NCBI RefSeq assembly: GCF_026262505.1 | Contig: NC_067206.1 | Span: 9,792,268 to 9,856,267, forward strand | DNA length: 64,000 bases | Source of the DNA: Trichomonas vaginalis G3 | Taxonomy: Eukaryota > Parabasalia > Trichomonadida > Trichomonadidae | Reading direction: 5' to 3' | Shown: piece by piece, positions 49,701 through 61,200 of the stretch | Position numbering within the stretch: position 1 is the first letter of the stretch | How the letters are laid out: each line of letters begins with the position of its first letter | Program-made: the position numbers and the translations under genes | The notes under the pieces: model-generated | What the model saw: the letters and a program-made list of their open reading frames with translations, nothing else | Database searches by the model: none | What the model was told of the DNA's origin: nothing

Positions 49701-52310
49701 AAAGAGAATGATAAATTCCTTTCTGAGTACGACAACGCAGCCGCAGTTATCTTAAGTACAATTATTTTGCACATTAACTCAGACATTTTAGTTTGTCGCC
49801 AAGCAGCACTTAAATTGATGTGTTTGACATTTTCTCGTCCATCGGAAATCTACACACAAGATATTCCTGTTCAACTTACTATGTCAGTTACATCAGAGAG
49901 TGCAGCAGGTTTCTATTACCAAGCACATCATTTTTATGATTATTGCTGCAAATCAGTTTCATCCAATTTAGCATTTTCTGTTTTCGAAATCTTTTCAAGA
50001 GATTTTAGTTTAGTTCTTTCTGAGCATTCCAAACTTATTTCAAGTCTGATTTACTTCATTCCATTAGTTGTTTCAGAGCACACATTGAGTGAAGTTGTTC
50101 CAATTTTGTTGAGTTTGACAACAGGATCACGTATTGAAGAACAAACAACAGCTATGTCTATCCATGAAATTTGGTCAAGTTTCTTTTCATCATTCAAAGA
50201 ACATTATTCCACACAAGTCAATGAACTCATTCATTTGATCTTTGATTTCGGTGTTTCACAAGAAAACGTCATGTCTAAAGAATCGAATGTTTCAGTTTTG
50301 ATCTTAGTTGATGAATTCTCAATCTTCCCAAGTGAAACAGCTAAATTCTTAGTTTCATTCCTTTGCAAATACGACAGACATGTTCCTGACGACATCAATG
50401 AATTTGGCGAATATCTTTCTAATGCAGACATCGACTTCTATGTTTCTAATGAAGAAGTCATCGCATGTAATGCAATTTCACAGATTTTGTTCTTAGTTGA
50501 ATCACGTGAACAATTCAACGAATTATTCCTTGATAAACTCCCCGTATTGACATATTACGGTGTTATCATGTATCATATTGATAAATTCCGTATTGGTCTC
50601 TTCCATCCACTTCTTGATTCTCTTCTTGACGCAGTTTTGTTCCGCCACGCCGATTCTAACGAGATCTTCACAAAGAACATTGAGCGGTTGGCAACATCTA
50701 ATTTGATGAAGCGAACAACATCATTGGATGTTCAATACCAAATCTTGACCGATATTCCAACTAAAACTATGTTGTGTTATGACTCCGTTGCTATCGATGT
50801 TCTCAGTGATCTTTTGTGCCAAAGTGATGAAGACTTCAAGCGTAAGTTCTTCGACATTGCTATTGGCAACGCATTCCAAGTTTTACCAAACGAACGTGCC
50901 ATGGAACCATTCTTACTTTTGATGGGCTTGAATAAGATGTTCAGCACCAAATTTGTTTTCCAAATCTTGTTGTATACATTGTACGCGTTTAAGACTAGCC
51001 GTGTTGAGTTAATGGACTCTATCATTGACTTAGTTAACCAGCGTTTGTTGACCGATTTAGCAGAAGATGTTTTTTGTCAAGAAGCATTACCAGTCATCAT
51101 TGTTTTCATCTTGAGTCTTAGTTTAGATTTCCGTCGTTCATTCTCTATCCATTTGATGAAGATCATTTCAGACATCTCGGAGAAAGTTTGCGGCATGTCA
51201 TGTGCACACGAGATCTCCAAGGGCTTGATCGATTTCATGCGTAACTTCAATGGTGATGAATACATTGCATCATTATTCGAACGATTCATTGAAGATGTCA
51301 ACACATTCAATGATTCATCAGTGAGTGACATCATTCGATCATTGTATCAGTTGTCTAAACTCATTGGTGCATCTACAACATACTACAACTGGTGTGCATT
51401 GTTTGGTTTGGCCATCGACGGCACACGATACTTCCTTTCAGTCCAATCTCCACATGTCGTTGAACCGATCATTAAAATGGACGATTTATCATTCGAATCC
51501 ATCGAAACATTTGTCACATTCATTGTTGACAACTTCGAAACAGAACGTATGCGTATCTTCTTTTCAAGTTTCTATCTCTCATTAGTCAAGTTATTCAAGG
51601 CCAGTGACAACGGCATCGACACCGTTTCTATGCAGATCATTGACCAATTCTTCAGGAAATCTAACATCAAACTTAACCAGAACTTGACAGACACATTCAG
51701 TAAAATCATATTCATGATCAGTTTGTCATGTGACGAAACAGGACGAACAGCATCATCATCTGCATTGAACTACATCATCTCTAATTTGAGTACTAAACTG
51801 GACCAATCATCTCTTTGTCTTCCAATCATTCAACCTAAATTCATCAGTGTCAAGCGCAAACTGTTTAACACATATCTCCAAGTTGACAAGAACATCGTTG
51901 ATCCACAACTTCTTCCATCACTGAAGCTTTTCAGCTTCTCAGGAATGGAGATGAACGCTATTGTTGATACATTGTGGCAGTTCTTGTCATCTAAGATCTC
52001 ACCTAGCGGCGAACGTGTTCCAATGCCAAACTTCAAGAACGCACAAGAATTAGCCGAAGAAGCACAATTGATCAAGACAGCACGCCGTCGATCTAGTTCT
52101 ACTGGCTCAGTGAAAGAAACACCACCTTCATCTCCTTCTCCATCTCCTTCCCCAGTTGTTTCTACATTTGAAGAACCAGAAAATCCAGAATCACCAAAGA
52201 ATGAAGAAGAAAAACAAGAAGAAAAAGAATCAAAAGCTGATGAAGATAAGAAAGAAGAAGAAAATCAAGAAGAGGAAGAAATAAAAGAAAATACTCCCAA
52301 TGAAGAATAA
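46758..52310 (+). CDS. Very large alpha-solenoid (HEAT/ARM-like) protein, 1850 residues
   Basis: Intact 5.5-kb frame. The whole protein up to about residue 1770 is made of repeated amphipathic helix pairs without catalytic motif, as in HEAT/ARM scaffolds. The last 80 residues are a low-complexity tail: a Ser/Pro block (TPPSSPSPSPSPVV), then Glu/Lys-rich. Such sizes and tails are seen in Furry/Tao3 or neurofibromin-type scaffolds and in large transport adaptors; I cannot choose. GC is higher than in the surroundings and codons look host-like. An intact frame of this size shows that the nearby sequence is accurate. Confidence 0.8.
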   Translation: MTDAGNSLKHLSEEWSTLIISRAIFTSKLPPEQLKQRVVKLDHDNTKGKHVSLPIQEAYDLTQKYDANQVAMMFDSLQTELMFFHQSTEFPALFTRMIQIIHEIFQLSFDQTNPKEKVKSLHTDQIINEEVLTDHDKLQIEVFQFLSTILSRAANCPSVDFGKIDPSIISQVFFFMNHDHPNAVRASGGDILSALSSAPKSCEAICTTFWKQFNSCKKDDDFRNFASWIDGVVNIKMNFNSPQMTVLTLSFIKAFIQHSKKIERGVLRMKFLDVLFQIIKRVCESSSAEANSDFVGSLDVVWDVVEKWSSKSKHTSFCYVFLQKILANTFPKFFTKGHGMHFCEILCKYAKGGDVEMLALIAKFINESPREFTVSMIDDFTKMINNHIFPILFSGTDKKRSPRFKDDQQCVQVVNILTEIGLKSTICIVDLAKVTLTAEKPNDDHKRVRLILIEVLANLCERNPKSITPSNDQLFPPIESILLQTASGLPEEIPFAIRTFPLIHSRNDTKLAQISQILFDTINQQNLSYSESALKSLKSFIVELVTLGSNTMLPLNYLDKLFDNIHSLPESDLSRRLYLINEISSALVESLSNQTSQFQQVKSSNSAMTCNDWNNFRLKLDKTLLPFILSVNNDISTTSISIEKIFDTKDLSQLDEVCSPNKPFYISNWLSQIPENENILSHTELLISNNKDTSNVYFESVLEFWRNYKKKIGQEKCQKVVSFISSIARQQTPSLKVFFEELFKLYKEDSTSQDVSHSLSLLHPSLWVQFISDLNQWMGTNGLTIQNFWPQYVGVFYSFATTNSFEKEIVNQQKLTETYERFLITFWKQNKIVNNESYILTEKCFKVLQLFVEYSKDKTSQIIDSTAETFTSFINQIENMLDIVNAINFPVTYPETFLSCMTTVFTYLVFPTEYLFKSFADWLIVFGVFFKENQQISILMAQLMTIILKNNNCLLRQIFRCTFCECDSVSAPFILSIANNFKENDKFLSEYDNAAAVILSTIILHINSDILVCRQAALKLMCLTFSRPSEIYTQDIPVQLTMSVTSESAAGFYYQAHHFYDYCCKSVSSNLAFSVFEIFSRDFSLVLSEHSKLISSLIYFIPLVVSEHTLSEVVPILLSLTTGSRIEEQTTAMSIHEIWSSFFSSFKEHYSTQVNELIHLIFDFGVSQENVMSKESNVSVLILVDEFSIFPSETAKFLVSFLCKYDRHVPDDINEFGEYLSNADIDFYVSNEEVIACNAISQILFLVESREQFNELFLDKLPVLTYYGVIMYHIDKFRIGLFHPLLDSLLDAVLFRHADSNEIFTKNIERLATSNLMKRTTSLDVQYQILTDIPTKTMLCYDSVAIDVLSDLLCQSDEDFKRKFFDIAIGNAFQVLPNERAMEPFLLLMGLNKMFSTKFVFQILLYTLYAFKTSRVELMDSIIDLVNQRLLTDLAEDVFCQEALPVIIVFILSLSLDFRRSFSIHLMKIISDISEKVCGMSCAHEISKGLIDFMRNFNGDEYIASLFERFIEDVNTFNDSSVSDIIRSLYQLSKLIGASTTYYNWCALFGLAIDGTRYFLSVQSPHVVEPIIKMDDLSFESIETFVTFIVDNFETERMRIFFSSFYLSLVKLFKASDNGIDTVSMQIIDQFFRKSNIKLNQNLTDTFSKIIFMISLSCDETGRTASSSALNYIISNLSTKLDQSSLCLPIIQPKFISVKRKLFNTYLQVDKNIVDPQLLPSLKLFSFSGMEMNAIVDTLWQFLSSKISPSGERVPMPNFKNAQELAEEAQLIKTARRRSSSTGSVKETPPSSPSPSPSPVVSTFEEPENPESPKNEEEKQEEKESKADEDKKEEENQEEEEIKENTPNEE

Positions 52311-52399
52311 GAATAAGACTATAATATAAATAAACAGTCGACTTTTTTTAAATCGAGACAATAATAGTAATTAATTGTCCAAAGAAGTTCAGAAAAAGC
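52311..52399. other. Short spacer after the solenoid gene
   Basis: 90 bp holding the 3' end and probable poly(A) region of the solenoid gene. It runs straight into the 3' end of the Pmp-like pseudogene on the other strand. Confidence 0.6.
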
Positions 52400-52722
52400 T
52401 TATGTGTTTAATGTGAAGTTTATTAAATTTGTAGAAATATTTGAAAAATTAATATATTTTGGAGCTTTCTCAATATTTTCAAAATATTCTTTGTTAAATT
52501 TATTTTGATCTTTATTTTTATTGATATCAAGAATTTGATATTCGAGTTCATAGTATACTTTACAAATATCTGTGTTAGATGTATCTTTGATTTCGTTAGT
52601 TACTTCAACTGTTCCATCTTGACTTGGATTTACATCAATGAAACATCTATCAACTGTGATTTTGGCTTCATCTCCAAAGAAATAACAATCAGAAATATTG
52701 TTATTTGAGAAACAACAATTTG
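52400..52722 (-). pseudogene. Pmp-like pseudogene, 3' part (split by a TTAA element)
   Basis: Matches the last about 310 bases of the gene at 45344-46414, including the stop. It has an internal insertion of about 25 bases (52505-52530). It stops exactly at the TTAA where element 52727-55269 begins; its 5' part resumes at 55274. Confidence 0.85.
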
Positions 52723-52726
52723 TTAA

Positions 52727-55269
52727 GGCTTCTCTCCGGCCAAACAGCTGTATCGTCGTTTGACTTCACATTTTCTCGTGAGCGAATGATTTTTTCATCT
52801 CGAGAACAAAATTTTTTTGAAAAAATACAACTTGAGCTCATTCGAATCACCGGCCCAAGGACACAATAAATCCTTAATATCAATGCCAGATTCTAATTTT
52901 TTCTTCGCAATCAATTCTCAATTACGAAAATTTATGCGATATACCTGTAATCTTCTTACGATATTATAATATGTACTGTTAGTTTATCTCGATTAATATA
53001 CTCTTAAAGACAAATTTAGCGAGAATAATCAAAAAATTTACAAAATTATTATATCCTATTAATCTGGACCTATAAACGTTTGGTTAAGTTAAGTATTAAG
53101 AAAATGTAAATATTTGGAATAGGAAATATGAGATTAATGACAATGATATTTGTTTTTTTACTTAACTTTGAGATTTTTGCATATTTTTAGTGTTGACAGC
53201 CTTGGTACGCTGAATAATTCCCAAGTCAATAAGTTCTGTCCATCAAAATATAATTAATTGTTCTCATATCTTATAATTTTTTTCATACAATGAAAATTAT
53301 ACTGCAGCGTGATAATATATATAATTCTAAATTGTGTGTATATAGAATATTACATGAATTGATTGAAAATATGAAGCATTAATCTGAATATTGAACTTTG
53401 GATATCATTTCAAAAAATAGTATTTATTTTAATATCGCTGTAATATATAGATTCCATTATCGTTAAAGAAATCCAAAAAAAGTCACTTCACATGGCTCGG
53501 AGTCCACACTCAAGTTGATCCAGCAAAAATTTCAAAATTGTTTTAAAAGAAAAATGAGACGGCCAATACTTTTAATTTATCGTAAAGGTACTATACACAG
53601 GAAATAGAAGAAAAATTATTTTAATAAAATATTATTGGATATCAAAACGAAATTGTCAAATATAAAGGATAAAAACGTGTTATAAAAAAGAGGAACTCTA
53701 ACATGACTTGCTTACCGCTCGCATATACACCAAAAATTAAATCAAATTCCAGCTGTAATACAAATAAACATCTAAATTTATCATCATTTATACTAATTCT
53801 TGAATGTTTACTATTCTGGATAAAAGTGATTGAGTGTTTTAAGAAATGAGCCAAAATTAAATTTGATAACTTGAAGAAATAAAGATACTATAATATTTTG
53901 TGCGTTGACCTCTAAGTTAAGCTATTATGAACATATTTTTTTCAGTCAAATTTCGAATAAGAAATACCTATTATTGAATAATAGAAATTTCGACAAACTT
54001 ACAATATAAACCTATTATAAGACATAAAATTTTGTTATATTGCAGTGATAGAATTTAAAAATAAAGTCGTAGTAAGTCTGCAAAAAGATTTTAACTTCTA
54101 TTTTTTCCAAAAAATATTGATGTTTTAAAATACGTTTAGAAATTCTATAACTTTAATTGCATTTTTTCTAAAACACGAAAAATTTGGAAAATCCCAACAC
54201 CTTTAGATCGTTTTAGCTGTCTATCAACTGCTATCTGCACTTCAAAAAACATCGAAATACTCAAATTCGTATATCTGATTTCATCATTCATGCAAATTGC
54301 TTTTTGCAAACAAATGTAAATGACATATTATCAAAATTTACACCATTTGCACACTATATTATTAGCACCAGGTATGCTTATATTATAATTTATTAAACTT
54401 AGGAAAATCACGAATAAAAAGTATATTCAATTTCTTTATCACTACTTACAGAAACATATCTTGCACATAAACAGCTAAACTTACAGTATTTTGAAAAAAT
54501 ATATCAAAATGAGTAAACAAAACATTATACTTTCCTATTGAAAAGTATTTGATTCATGAAATAAATCGTTTCTCTCTTACGTGTTGTTTACGTTCTATGC
54601 TAAAGTTTATTCAATGGATTTAATCTGAAAGATATATAGTCGTTGAGTTGATAGAATATAGAATATGCCTAGTAGTTCATTTTTAGTAAATTTGTTTTGA
54701 TCAAAATTCATTTTTAGTTTTGATTATTGTAAATCCAAAACCATGATTTTGAGATAATATTTGTTTCGAGATTGTCAGTATATGAGCATTTCATTTTTAT
54801 TATTATTTTGCAAAAAAAGTCACTTCATATGGGGTTGGAGTCCACGGGGAAGGTCAGCTAGCAAAATTAAAAACTCAATGTTGGACAAAAATAAAATGAC
54901 AAATACTTTTGATATGTTATAAGCTTCTTATATTTGTTAAAAAATGAAGCTCCTTTTTTCATGGTTGGAATTGCAATTCCGACCGAGAAATGTCAAAATC
55001 ATGAGATGGGAATATAGCAATTGTAGAGCCTATCGACCGTTGAATTGAAATATCGAAAGTTGCTAAAAATCGATTTTTCCGGAAAATGCAAGATAATTTC
55101 AACTTCCTTAAAAAAAGACTTTGATTCAAAACGAAACGGATATATAATAAATATATGTATCATATATGATGTTTATTACATTTTCAAGTGTAAAAACTAG
55201 CTTTTTAGGTACCTCAGAGGTCACGAAGATGCCAAAAATTGAGAGGATCACTTCACTTGGAGAGAAGCC
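52727..55269. mobile_element. Non-autonomous DNA transposon with TTAA target duplication, 2543 bp
   Basis: Flanked by TTAA on both sides (52723-52726 and 55270-55273). Termini are 11-bp inverted repeats, GGCTTCTCTCC at 52727-52737 and its complement at 55259-55269. The paralogous gene at 45640-45660 shows the uninterrupted site, CAATTTGTTAAATTTGTTGG. The interior is AT-rich with no frame above 71 codons, so there is no transposase. Two related about 55-bp motifs occur inside (53475 and 54816, AGTCACTTCA(C/T)ATGG then GGAGTCCAC). TTAA specificity is typical of piggyBac and Kolobok families; the family is not decidable here. Confidence 0.9.
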
Positions 55270-55273
55270 TTAA

Positions 55274-56059
55274 ATTTGTTGGAGAAAAAAATGCATAAAC
55301 TAAGCAACCAACAGTAATATTTTGAAAATTTGTTGCTTCGAATAGAATAGTTGATGATGATGGTGAATTGGTAATCCAAACAGAACTACCTTGATCTTTA
55401 TCTTTATTATCATAAAATATAGAAAATAAAACTTTTGAATCAGATAAATAACTATCAAAACAAGAAACACTAATTCCTTTGCATTTTGAATGAGAAATAT
55501 TTGAATTTATGAAATTAATTTTTCCATTTTTTAGGTAAATATTTCTATCTCCTAAGTTATTTTCTCCACTTTTAGTGATTGAAGATGAAAGAATTTTGTT
55601 TTGGAATGATTCTTGATCTGAAACATCTGAATAACAATAAACTCCATAATAATTTGATGTTACTTTTGATGAGTCACTTATTATTCGATCTTGGACGCAT
55701 TCGCCTTCGCTCGAGAAGTATAAACTTCCACCTCTATTGGTGTTACTACAATTTAAAAATTGGGTTTCGTCAACTAATAGTTTTGTTGTATCTTGTTGAG
55801 TTGCAAAATTAATGGCACCCGAGTTAATATTTTCGGAAAAGAGGCAACTCTTTATGTAGTAATTTTGATCACCTCGAGAAAGTTTTGTTGTTTCGTTTTC
55901 GTATTGTGTTTTGGAAAGATCTCCTGCATAAAATTCATCCCATTCATGTCTTAAAAAATTGTCCGACTTGCTCCATTGACAAATTTTGTTCGGGTGGACA
56001 TTTTGAAAAAAAAAAAAAACTAATCGTTCCAATATCGACGATATGTTACAATTTTTCAA
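55274..56059 (-). pseudogene. Pmp-like pseudogene, 5' part
   Basis: Open from 56059 to the element border. It matches the parent copy from about HEWDEFYAGDLS onward, including NFLNCSN, GGSLYFSSEGECVQDR and the Ser/Asn-rich strands. The first about 35 codons (MKNCNISSILERLVFF...) have no match in the parent and run through the promoter region of the divergent gene at 56219, so the true 5' end may be lost. Confidence 0.75.
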
Positions 56060-56218
56060 AAATTTTGATCGTTATCGTCGAGGCGAGTACTATCCATTTT
56101 ACTCACTGATTGCTAATTTTTGGATTTTCAATACATCCGTAATGCGACGATAATAGGAAACGAAAAAAGAATATAATTTACAAAATTTTGTTCAAAATTG
56201 TACGTTAGTGGGTTTTAT

Positions 56219-57961
56219 ATGAATGATAGTAACAAAAAAGTAGGTTACGGGGGTAAGAGCAGGTTTGGTGATGGCAATAGTCGTGTACTTTTAGCTTTAC
56301 AAGGCGGTGCACATGGAATTACTAAACCAGAAAGCGAATTATCTCGTCCGAAAAATACAACTTTTTCATACTCAGGCCAGACTTTCATTACTCCCGCAAA
56401 ACCACAATCCGTTTCAAAATCTACAAAAAATTCTGATGCAAATACACAAGCACAGTCACTATTTCCAAAATTAAAGAATAATGCACCACAAAAAATCGAA
56501 AAGGAATCTTTTATTCTCGATGTTTTACCTCCAATTCCACTTGCAAATACTCCTGAGTCATCTGACAGTAGCAAAAAGAGCTCCTCGGGAAGATTTTTAT
56601 CACCAACAAATGAAGAGATGGAAACATATACTCTACCATCTGGATTTGAAGTTAGTCAAAAATCTCCACCATCCCCCAAGATAAAGAAATTTGATCCTTT
56701 CCAACCAATCGAAATGAGCGATAATACGCCAAATATTGACGAGCACTTCCAACAAGTAAGACTTACAGCTGCTAAAACAACATTATCTACTCCTCTTCAC
56801 TCAGCAAATTCAAATTTTGTTCTTGATGAGTCATCAAGTCATTATTCAGAGGAAGATCAATATAGTATCCAATCAAGTATGGAGGATAACTATATTCCAC
56901 CACCTCCACCGAATTACGGACCTATCAAGCCAAAGAGAGGCCCTGACGGCAGAGTTACAATTCCATTGGCTCTTCAATACGTTCCTCCACAGATTCCAGA
57001 TGATGATAACATTAGTAAAGTTCCTCCAAGGCTTCTTGAGCTTCTACATTGCAAAACAAACTCAGTTCAGTTTTTAGTTTTATCTGGCGTTCCTGTTGAT
57101 GGATACAGGCCAAAGTTAATCAAGAAAGCAATATCAGATTTACAAGAACTCCTTGAAATCTGCATAAAGAAAGGTTATGCCGCTGAAGCAAAATTTGTTG
57201 ATGATGCAATCAAAAACGCCAAAGCAGATTTGAATGAAAGATTAGCAACAGCTGATGTTTCAGAAGTATTTGATGTAGAAGACCAGATTTCCGAAGTCCA
57301 AACAGAGATGGAACAGAAGAAACACGCTTTCGAATCTCATTTAGCGAGAATGGATGCAGAAGCAGCTTTGCAGAAGAAGGAATTGCAACTAAAACTTGAT
57401 GACGACTTAGATGCAATCGATTCTGAATGGACATCCCCTTCAAAGTCCAAGAAATTCTCGAGAGTTTCAGCAAAACTTCAAAACATGAGAAAAGAAGCAA
57501 TGACTCTTTTGAACGCCAAAAGATACGAAGAAGCGGAAAGAGTCAATCAAATAGCTGACAAACTTGCAGAAGAAGAGGCATTACAAGCCCAAGAAGCAAT
57601 GAAAGCACAATACATGAAATGCCTGAAGAAGAGACAAGAACAATACGAGAGCGAAATAATGAATATAGACATGGCTTTCGAACGAAAGAAATTGACAATG
57701 ATAAAGGATTACAAAGCAGTACAAAATGCTTTAAACAAGAGAATGGATAAGCTCCAGACAAAGAAAGAATCTATTACGGCACCAACAAGAACTATGAATA
57801 GTAGAAAATCTTCAAAGATTGCAAATAATGATCAGACTTTGTTTGAACCATCAATGCAATCATTCAAAGATATAAATATTAGTCCAACAAGAGGGTTAGC
57901 TATCAAACCCCTCTCAAAAATAAGAAGAACAACAATTACAAGGAGGAATTACGATCAATAA
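56219..57961 (+). CDS. Coiled-coil protein with disordered N-terminal half, 580 residues
   Basis: The ATG at 56219 is used; the open frame extends 21 bases upstream but only to a TTG. Residues 1-250 are Ser/Pro/Asn-rich and probably disordered, including PPPPPNYGP. A conserved domain (PPRLLELLHCKTNSVQFLVL, then VDGYRPKLIKKAISDLQELL) at about 275-330 precedes a coiled coil with Glu/Ala/Lys-rich heptads to about 530. The end is basic (KIRRTTITRRNYDQ). It resembles uncharacterised trichomonad coiled-coil proteins that may act in cytoskeleton; no name assigned. Confidence 0.8.
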   Translation: MNDSNKKVGYGGKSRFGDGNSRVLLALQGGAHGITKPESELSRPKNTTFSYSGQTFITPAKPQSVSKSTKNSDANTQAQSLFPKLKNNAPQKIEKESFILDVLPPIPLANTPESSDSSKKSSSGRFLSPTNEEMETYTLPSGFEVSQKSPPSPKIKKFDPFQPIEMSDNTPNIDEHFQQVRLTAAKTTLSTPLHSANSNFVLDESSSHYSEEDQYSIQSSMEDNYIPPPPPNYGPIKPKRGPDGRVTIPLALQYVPPQIPDDDNISKVPPRLLELLHCKTNSVQFLVLSGVPVDGYRPKLIKKAISDLQELLEICIKKGYAAEAKFVDDAIKNAKADLNERLATADVSEVFDVEDQISEVQTEMEQKKHAFESHLARMDAEAALQKKELQLKLDDDLDAIDSEWTSPSKSKKFSRVSAKLQNMRKEAMTLLNAKRYEEAERVNQIADKLAEEEALQAQEAMKAQYMKCLKKRQEQYESEIMNIDMAFERKKLTMIKDYKAVQNALNKRMDKLQTKKESITAPTRTMNSRKSSKIANNDQTLFEPSMQSFKDINISPTRGLAIKPLSKIRRTTITRRNYDQ

Positions 57962-58259
57962 TATTATTTATTTTGTTTTATAGAGTATTATATTATAATA
58001 AATTTGTGTTTGTATTTTTTGTTAATTCAGATCTTATTCTTTTCTCATATTTGGATCAATCGATATTTGAAATTCTTTTAATTTCATCATACAATGAAAA
58101 ATTAACACTCATATTCATTGTACATCAAACATATTCAATATTTCACAATTGACATCATGTATAAAGGCATTCAAATATAAAGGATTTCAATAATTGATTA
58201 AAATTTAGGGGGAATATTTGCATAATTGTGGTTCCGATTTTTAGGTTTTTTTATATAAA
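57962..58259. promoter_or_regulatory. Host intergenic region between two co-directed coiled-coil genes
   Basis: About 300 bp, AT-rich. The last 20 bases before the ATG at 58260 (TTAGGTTTTTTTATATAAAA) contain a TATA-like stretch. Nothing else recognisable. Confidence 0.45.
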
Positions 58260-61200
58260 ATGAGTTATTATTCGCCTAAATTGAGAAAATCTCCGCAATC
58301 TACAGAGATTAATCCAACCATTTCTACAACTAGTAGTATTAAAAATGATTCGGCCAAGTTTTTAACTCCAAATAGAACTAATTCGAGACATCACGATCAA
58401 TATTCAGAAGAATATAGTAAAGAACTTTCAAAAATGCACAAACAAATCAGTATATTAGGCGAAGAAAATCAAAGACTTAACTTGGAATTAGATAACGCAC
58501 GAAACCAAAATGAAGCATATAAAAATCAAGCTGAAAACAAAATTCAAGCACTACAGTCAACAAATGAACAATTAAATACAGAATTAAGGCAAAATAAAAA
58601 TTTATATAATTCCGTTACATTAGAAAACGAGAAATTGAAGACAGAATTAGACGAAATACGCGATTCTATCTCAAAAAGTGAAGTGAATTCGCCAAGTTAT
58701 AGCTTTAAGCGAGACTCTCCTCCATCTTTAAATAAAATTCACAATCTAGAAGATATGAATAGAAAATTAACAGCTACGATTGTATCATTAAGAAAAGAAT
58801 TATCAATCGCTACATCAAATAATGAGTTATCAACCCAATACAATGAATTGAAATCTACATTTAGTCCAAAGAGTCCAAAAGCAGCCAATTCTACCATAGA
58901 ACAACTCTCACTACAAATACAAAAACAAAAAGAATATATTAATGCATCAAACAACCATATTAAAAATCTAACTCAAAGAATTACAGAACTGGAAAGTATT
59001 CAATCGTTGTCAGAGTCACACGATCAAATTTCTGAACTCAAAAAACAACTTAATGATTCAGTTGAGCTTAGAGAATCTTTACTTCATGAAGCAAAGGTTG
59101 TAACTGACAGACAAAAGCAAAAATTGAATGATTTAACAGCGGAAAATCAAAAATTACATGATGAAAATGAAGACTTAAGAAGTAAATTGCAACTTTCATC
59201 TCAATCTGTCAATGAAAAAATGACAAAACATATAACAAGCAATTTCGGAATAGATCCAGCTATAGAAAAGGAAATACAAAATAAAACCAAAGAAATTTCA
59301 GAAATGAAATTCTTAATTTTACAATTATCAGATAAATTAGAAGCTTCTCGTAAAAATGAAGAAAGTTTGAAGCAACAATTAGATGAAGCACAAGCTAATT
59401 TTAGTGCAAGTTTACAGAATGCCACAAAAACAGTAAGAATTTGTCAAAATGAACTCGATTCAATGAGAATTCAGCTTCAAAAAACGGAAACAATGACTGT
59501 AAATGCAAGAAATAATGTTGAACAAATGATTACTTCATTAAAGGAAACATATGGCCTGCCATCCTTCTTATTAGATGATGAAATGACACAAATAGTTAAG
59601 ATTCCAAAATTATTGGATGAAACATTTGCAGGTAAAGATGAAATCATTGCAAAACTTCAAGCTCAAATTCAAAAACTTAATTCTGATTCTAATGATGCAT
59701 TTTCGAAACAAAATGAACTTAGCTTGTCTGTTACTAGTTTACAATCAGTTATAAATGATTTACAAAACGACAAAAATGCTTTAACAAAAGAAATTCAAGA
59801 TTTGAAATTAGCTCAAGCGAAAGAATTACAAGAACTCCAGGAAAAACTCAATAAGTCACAAATAGAAAATGAAAATTATAAAGTAACTATTAAGGAACTC
59901 CAAGAAAAACTAGTAGAAAGTCAAAAATTAACTGAAAACCAAAAATTCGACCATGAAAATGAAAAGAAAATAACAGACCAGTACTTGGAGAAGCAAAGAG
60001 GTGAAATTGAAACATTGCAAAACAGTTTGAAACAATATAATGATGATCAAACCAAACAACAATCAAAGATCCAGGAATTGAACGATACAATCAATGATCT
60101 CCGGAATAAAGCTGCGGAAAAGGATACTTTGATTAGCAAACTAACAAAAGATCTTGAAAATCAAAAATCAATTTCTTCAAAAACAATTGAAAATCTACAG
60201 AAGCAGCTTGATGACAATACATCTCGTCTAACTACTGAAATATCCCAGATCAATTCTAAAGCTTCTTCAAATGAACAAACTTTAATGAAAAATCTCAAAG
60301 ATTTAGAAGGAAAACTCAATGATGCAAATAAACAAATAGATCAAGAAAAATCAAAGAACACAGATTTCCAGCGTAAAATGAGTGAACTTCAAAATAATTT
60401 CGAAAAAGATAAAATGAAATTCCAAAACGAGATAGACAAGCTTGAAAATATGAATCACAACATTGATGATAAAGTTCGTAGTATTCAAAAAGAAAATGAA
60501 AAACTTAAGATCGAAAATAATGAGTTATCTAACACAATCAAATCAGAAAGAGATGAAAATCATACTCGGAAATCCAAGTTAAACGATGAGATAAATCAAT
60601 TGAAACAGAAATTGATTGACCAGAAGAAGGAAAGCGAAAATCAATTAAATTCTGAATTGGAAAGGATTAAATCAAATACACTTCAGTCCTTCCAAACAGA
60701 AAAGGAGAATTCTAGGAAACTTGCTCGTCTTTTGAAAGATTCTTACAAAGATAAAGAAAATCTTCAAAATAATTTTGATCGGGAAAAGCAAGAGAAGGAC
60801 AAATTAACCAATACAGTTGAAGATATGAAGAAAGTAATCAATAAATTAGAGAATGACTTAAATTTGGAAAAGAATAAAACTTATAAGATGCAAGTTAAGA
60901 TGGATATGGAACAAGTATCAACCGAACAGTTAAAACAGAAGCTTAAAGATACAGAATCACAGTCACAAGACCATATAGCTAAGTTGAAGTCTAAAATTTC
61001 CAAATTGAAGACTAATCTTTTGACTTTGACTAATGAAAAGAGCAGACTTACAGCAGATGCAGGCAAGGAATCACTTCTACAGTCAATGGACCAGCTTCAG
61101 AACTCTTTTGCCCAAGTTTCAGCTGAAAATGATAAATTGAACACAATTAATGACAGTCTCAAGCATAAAATTGATGAATTAAAGGAAGAACAAAACTCTC

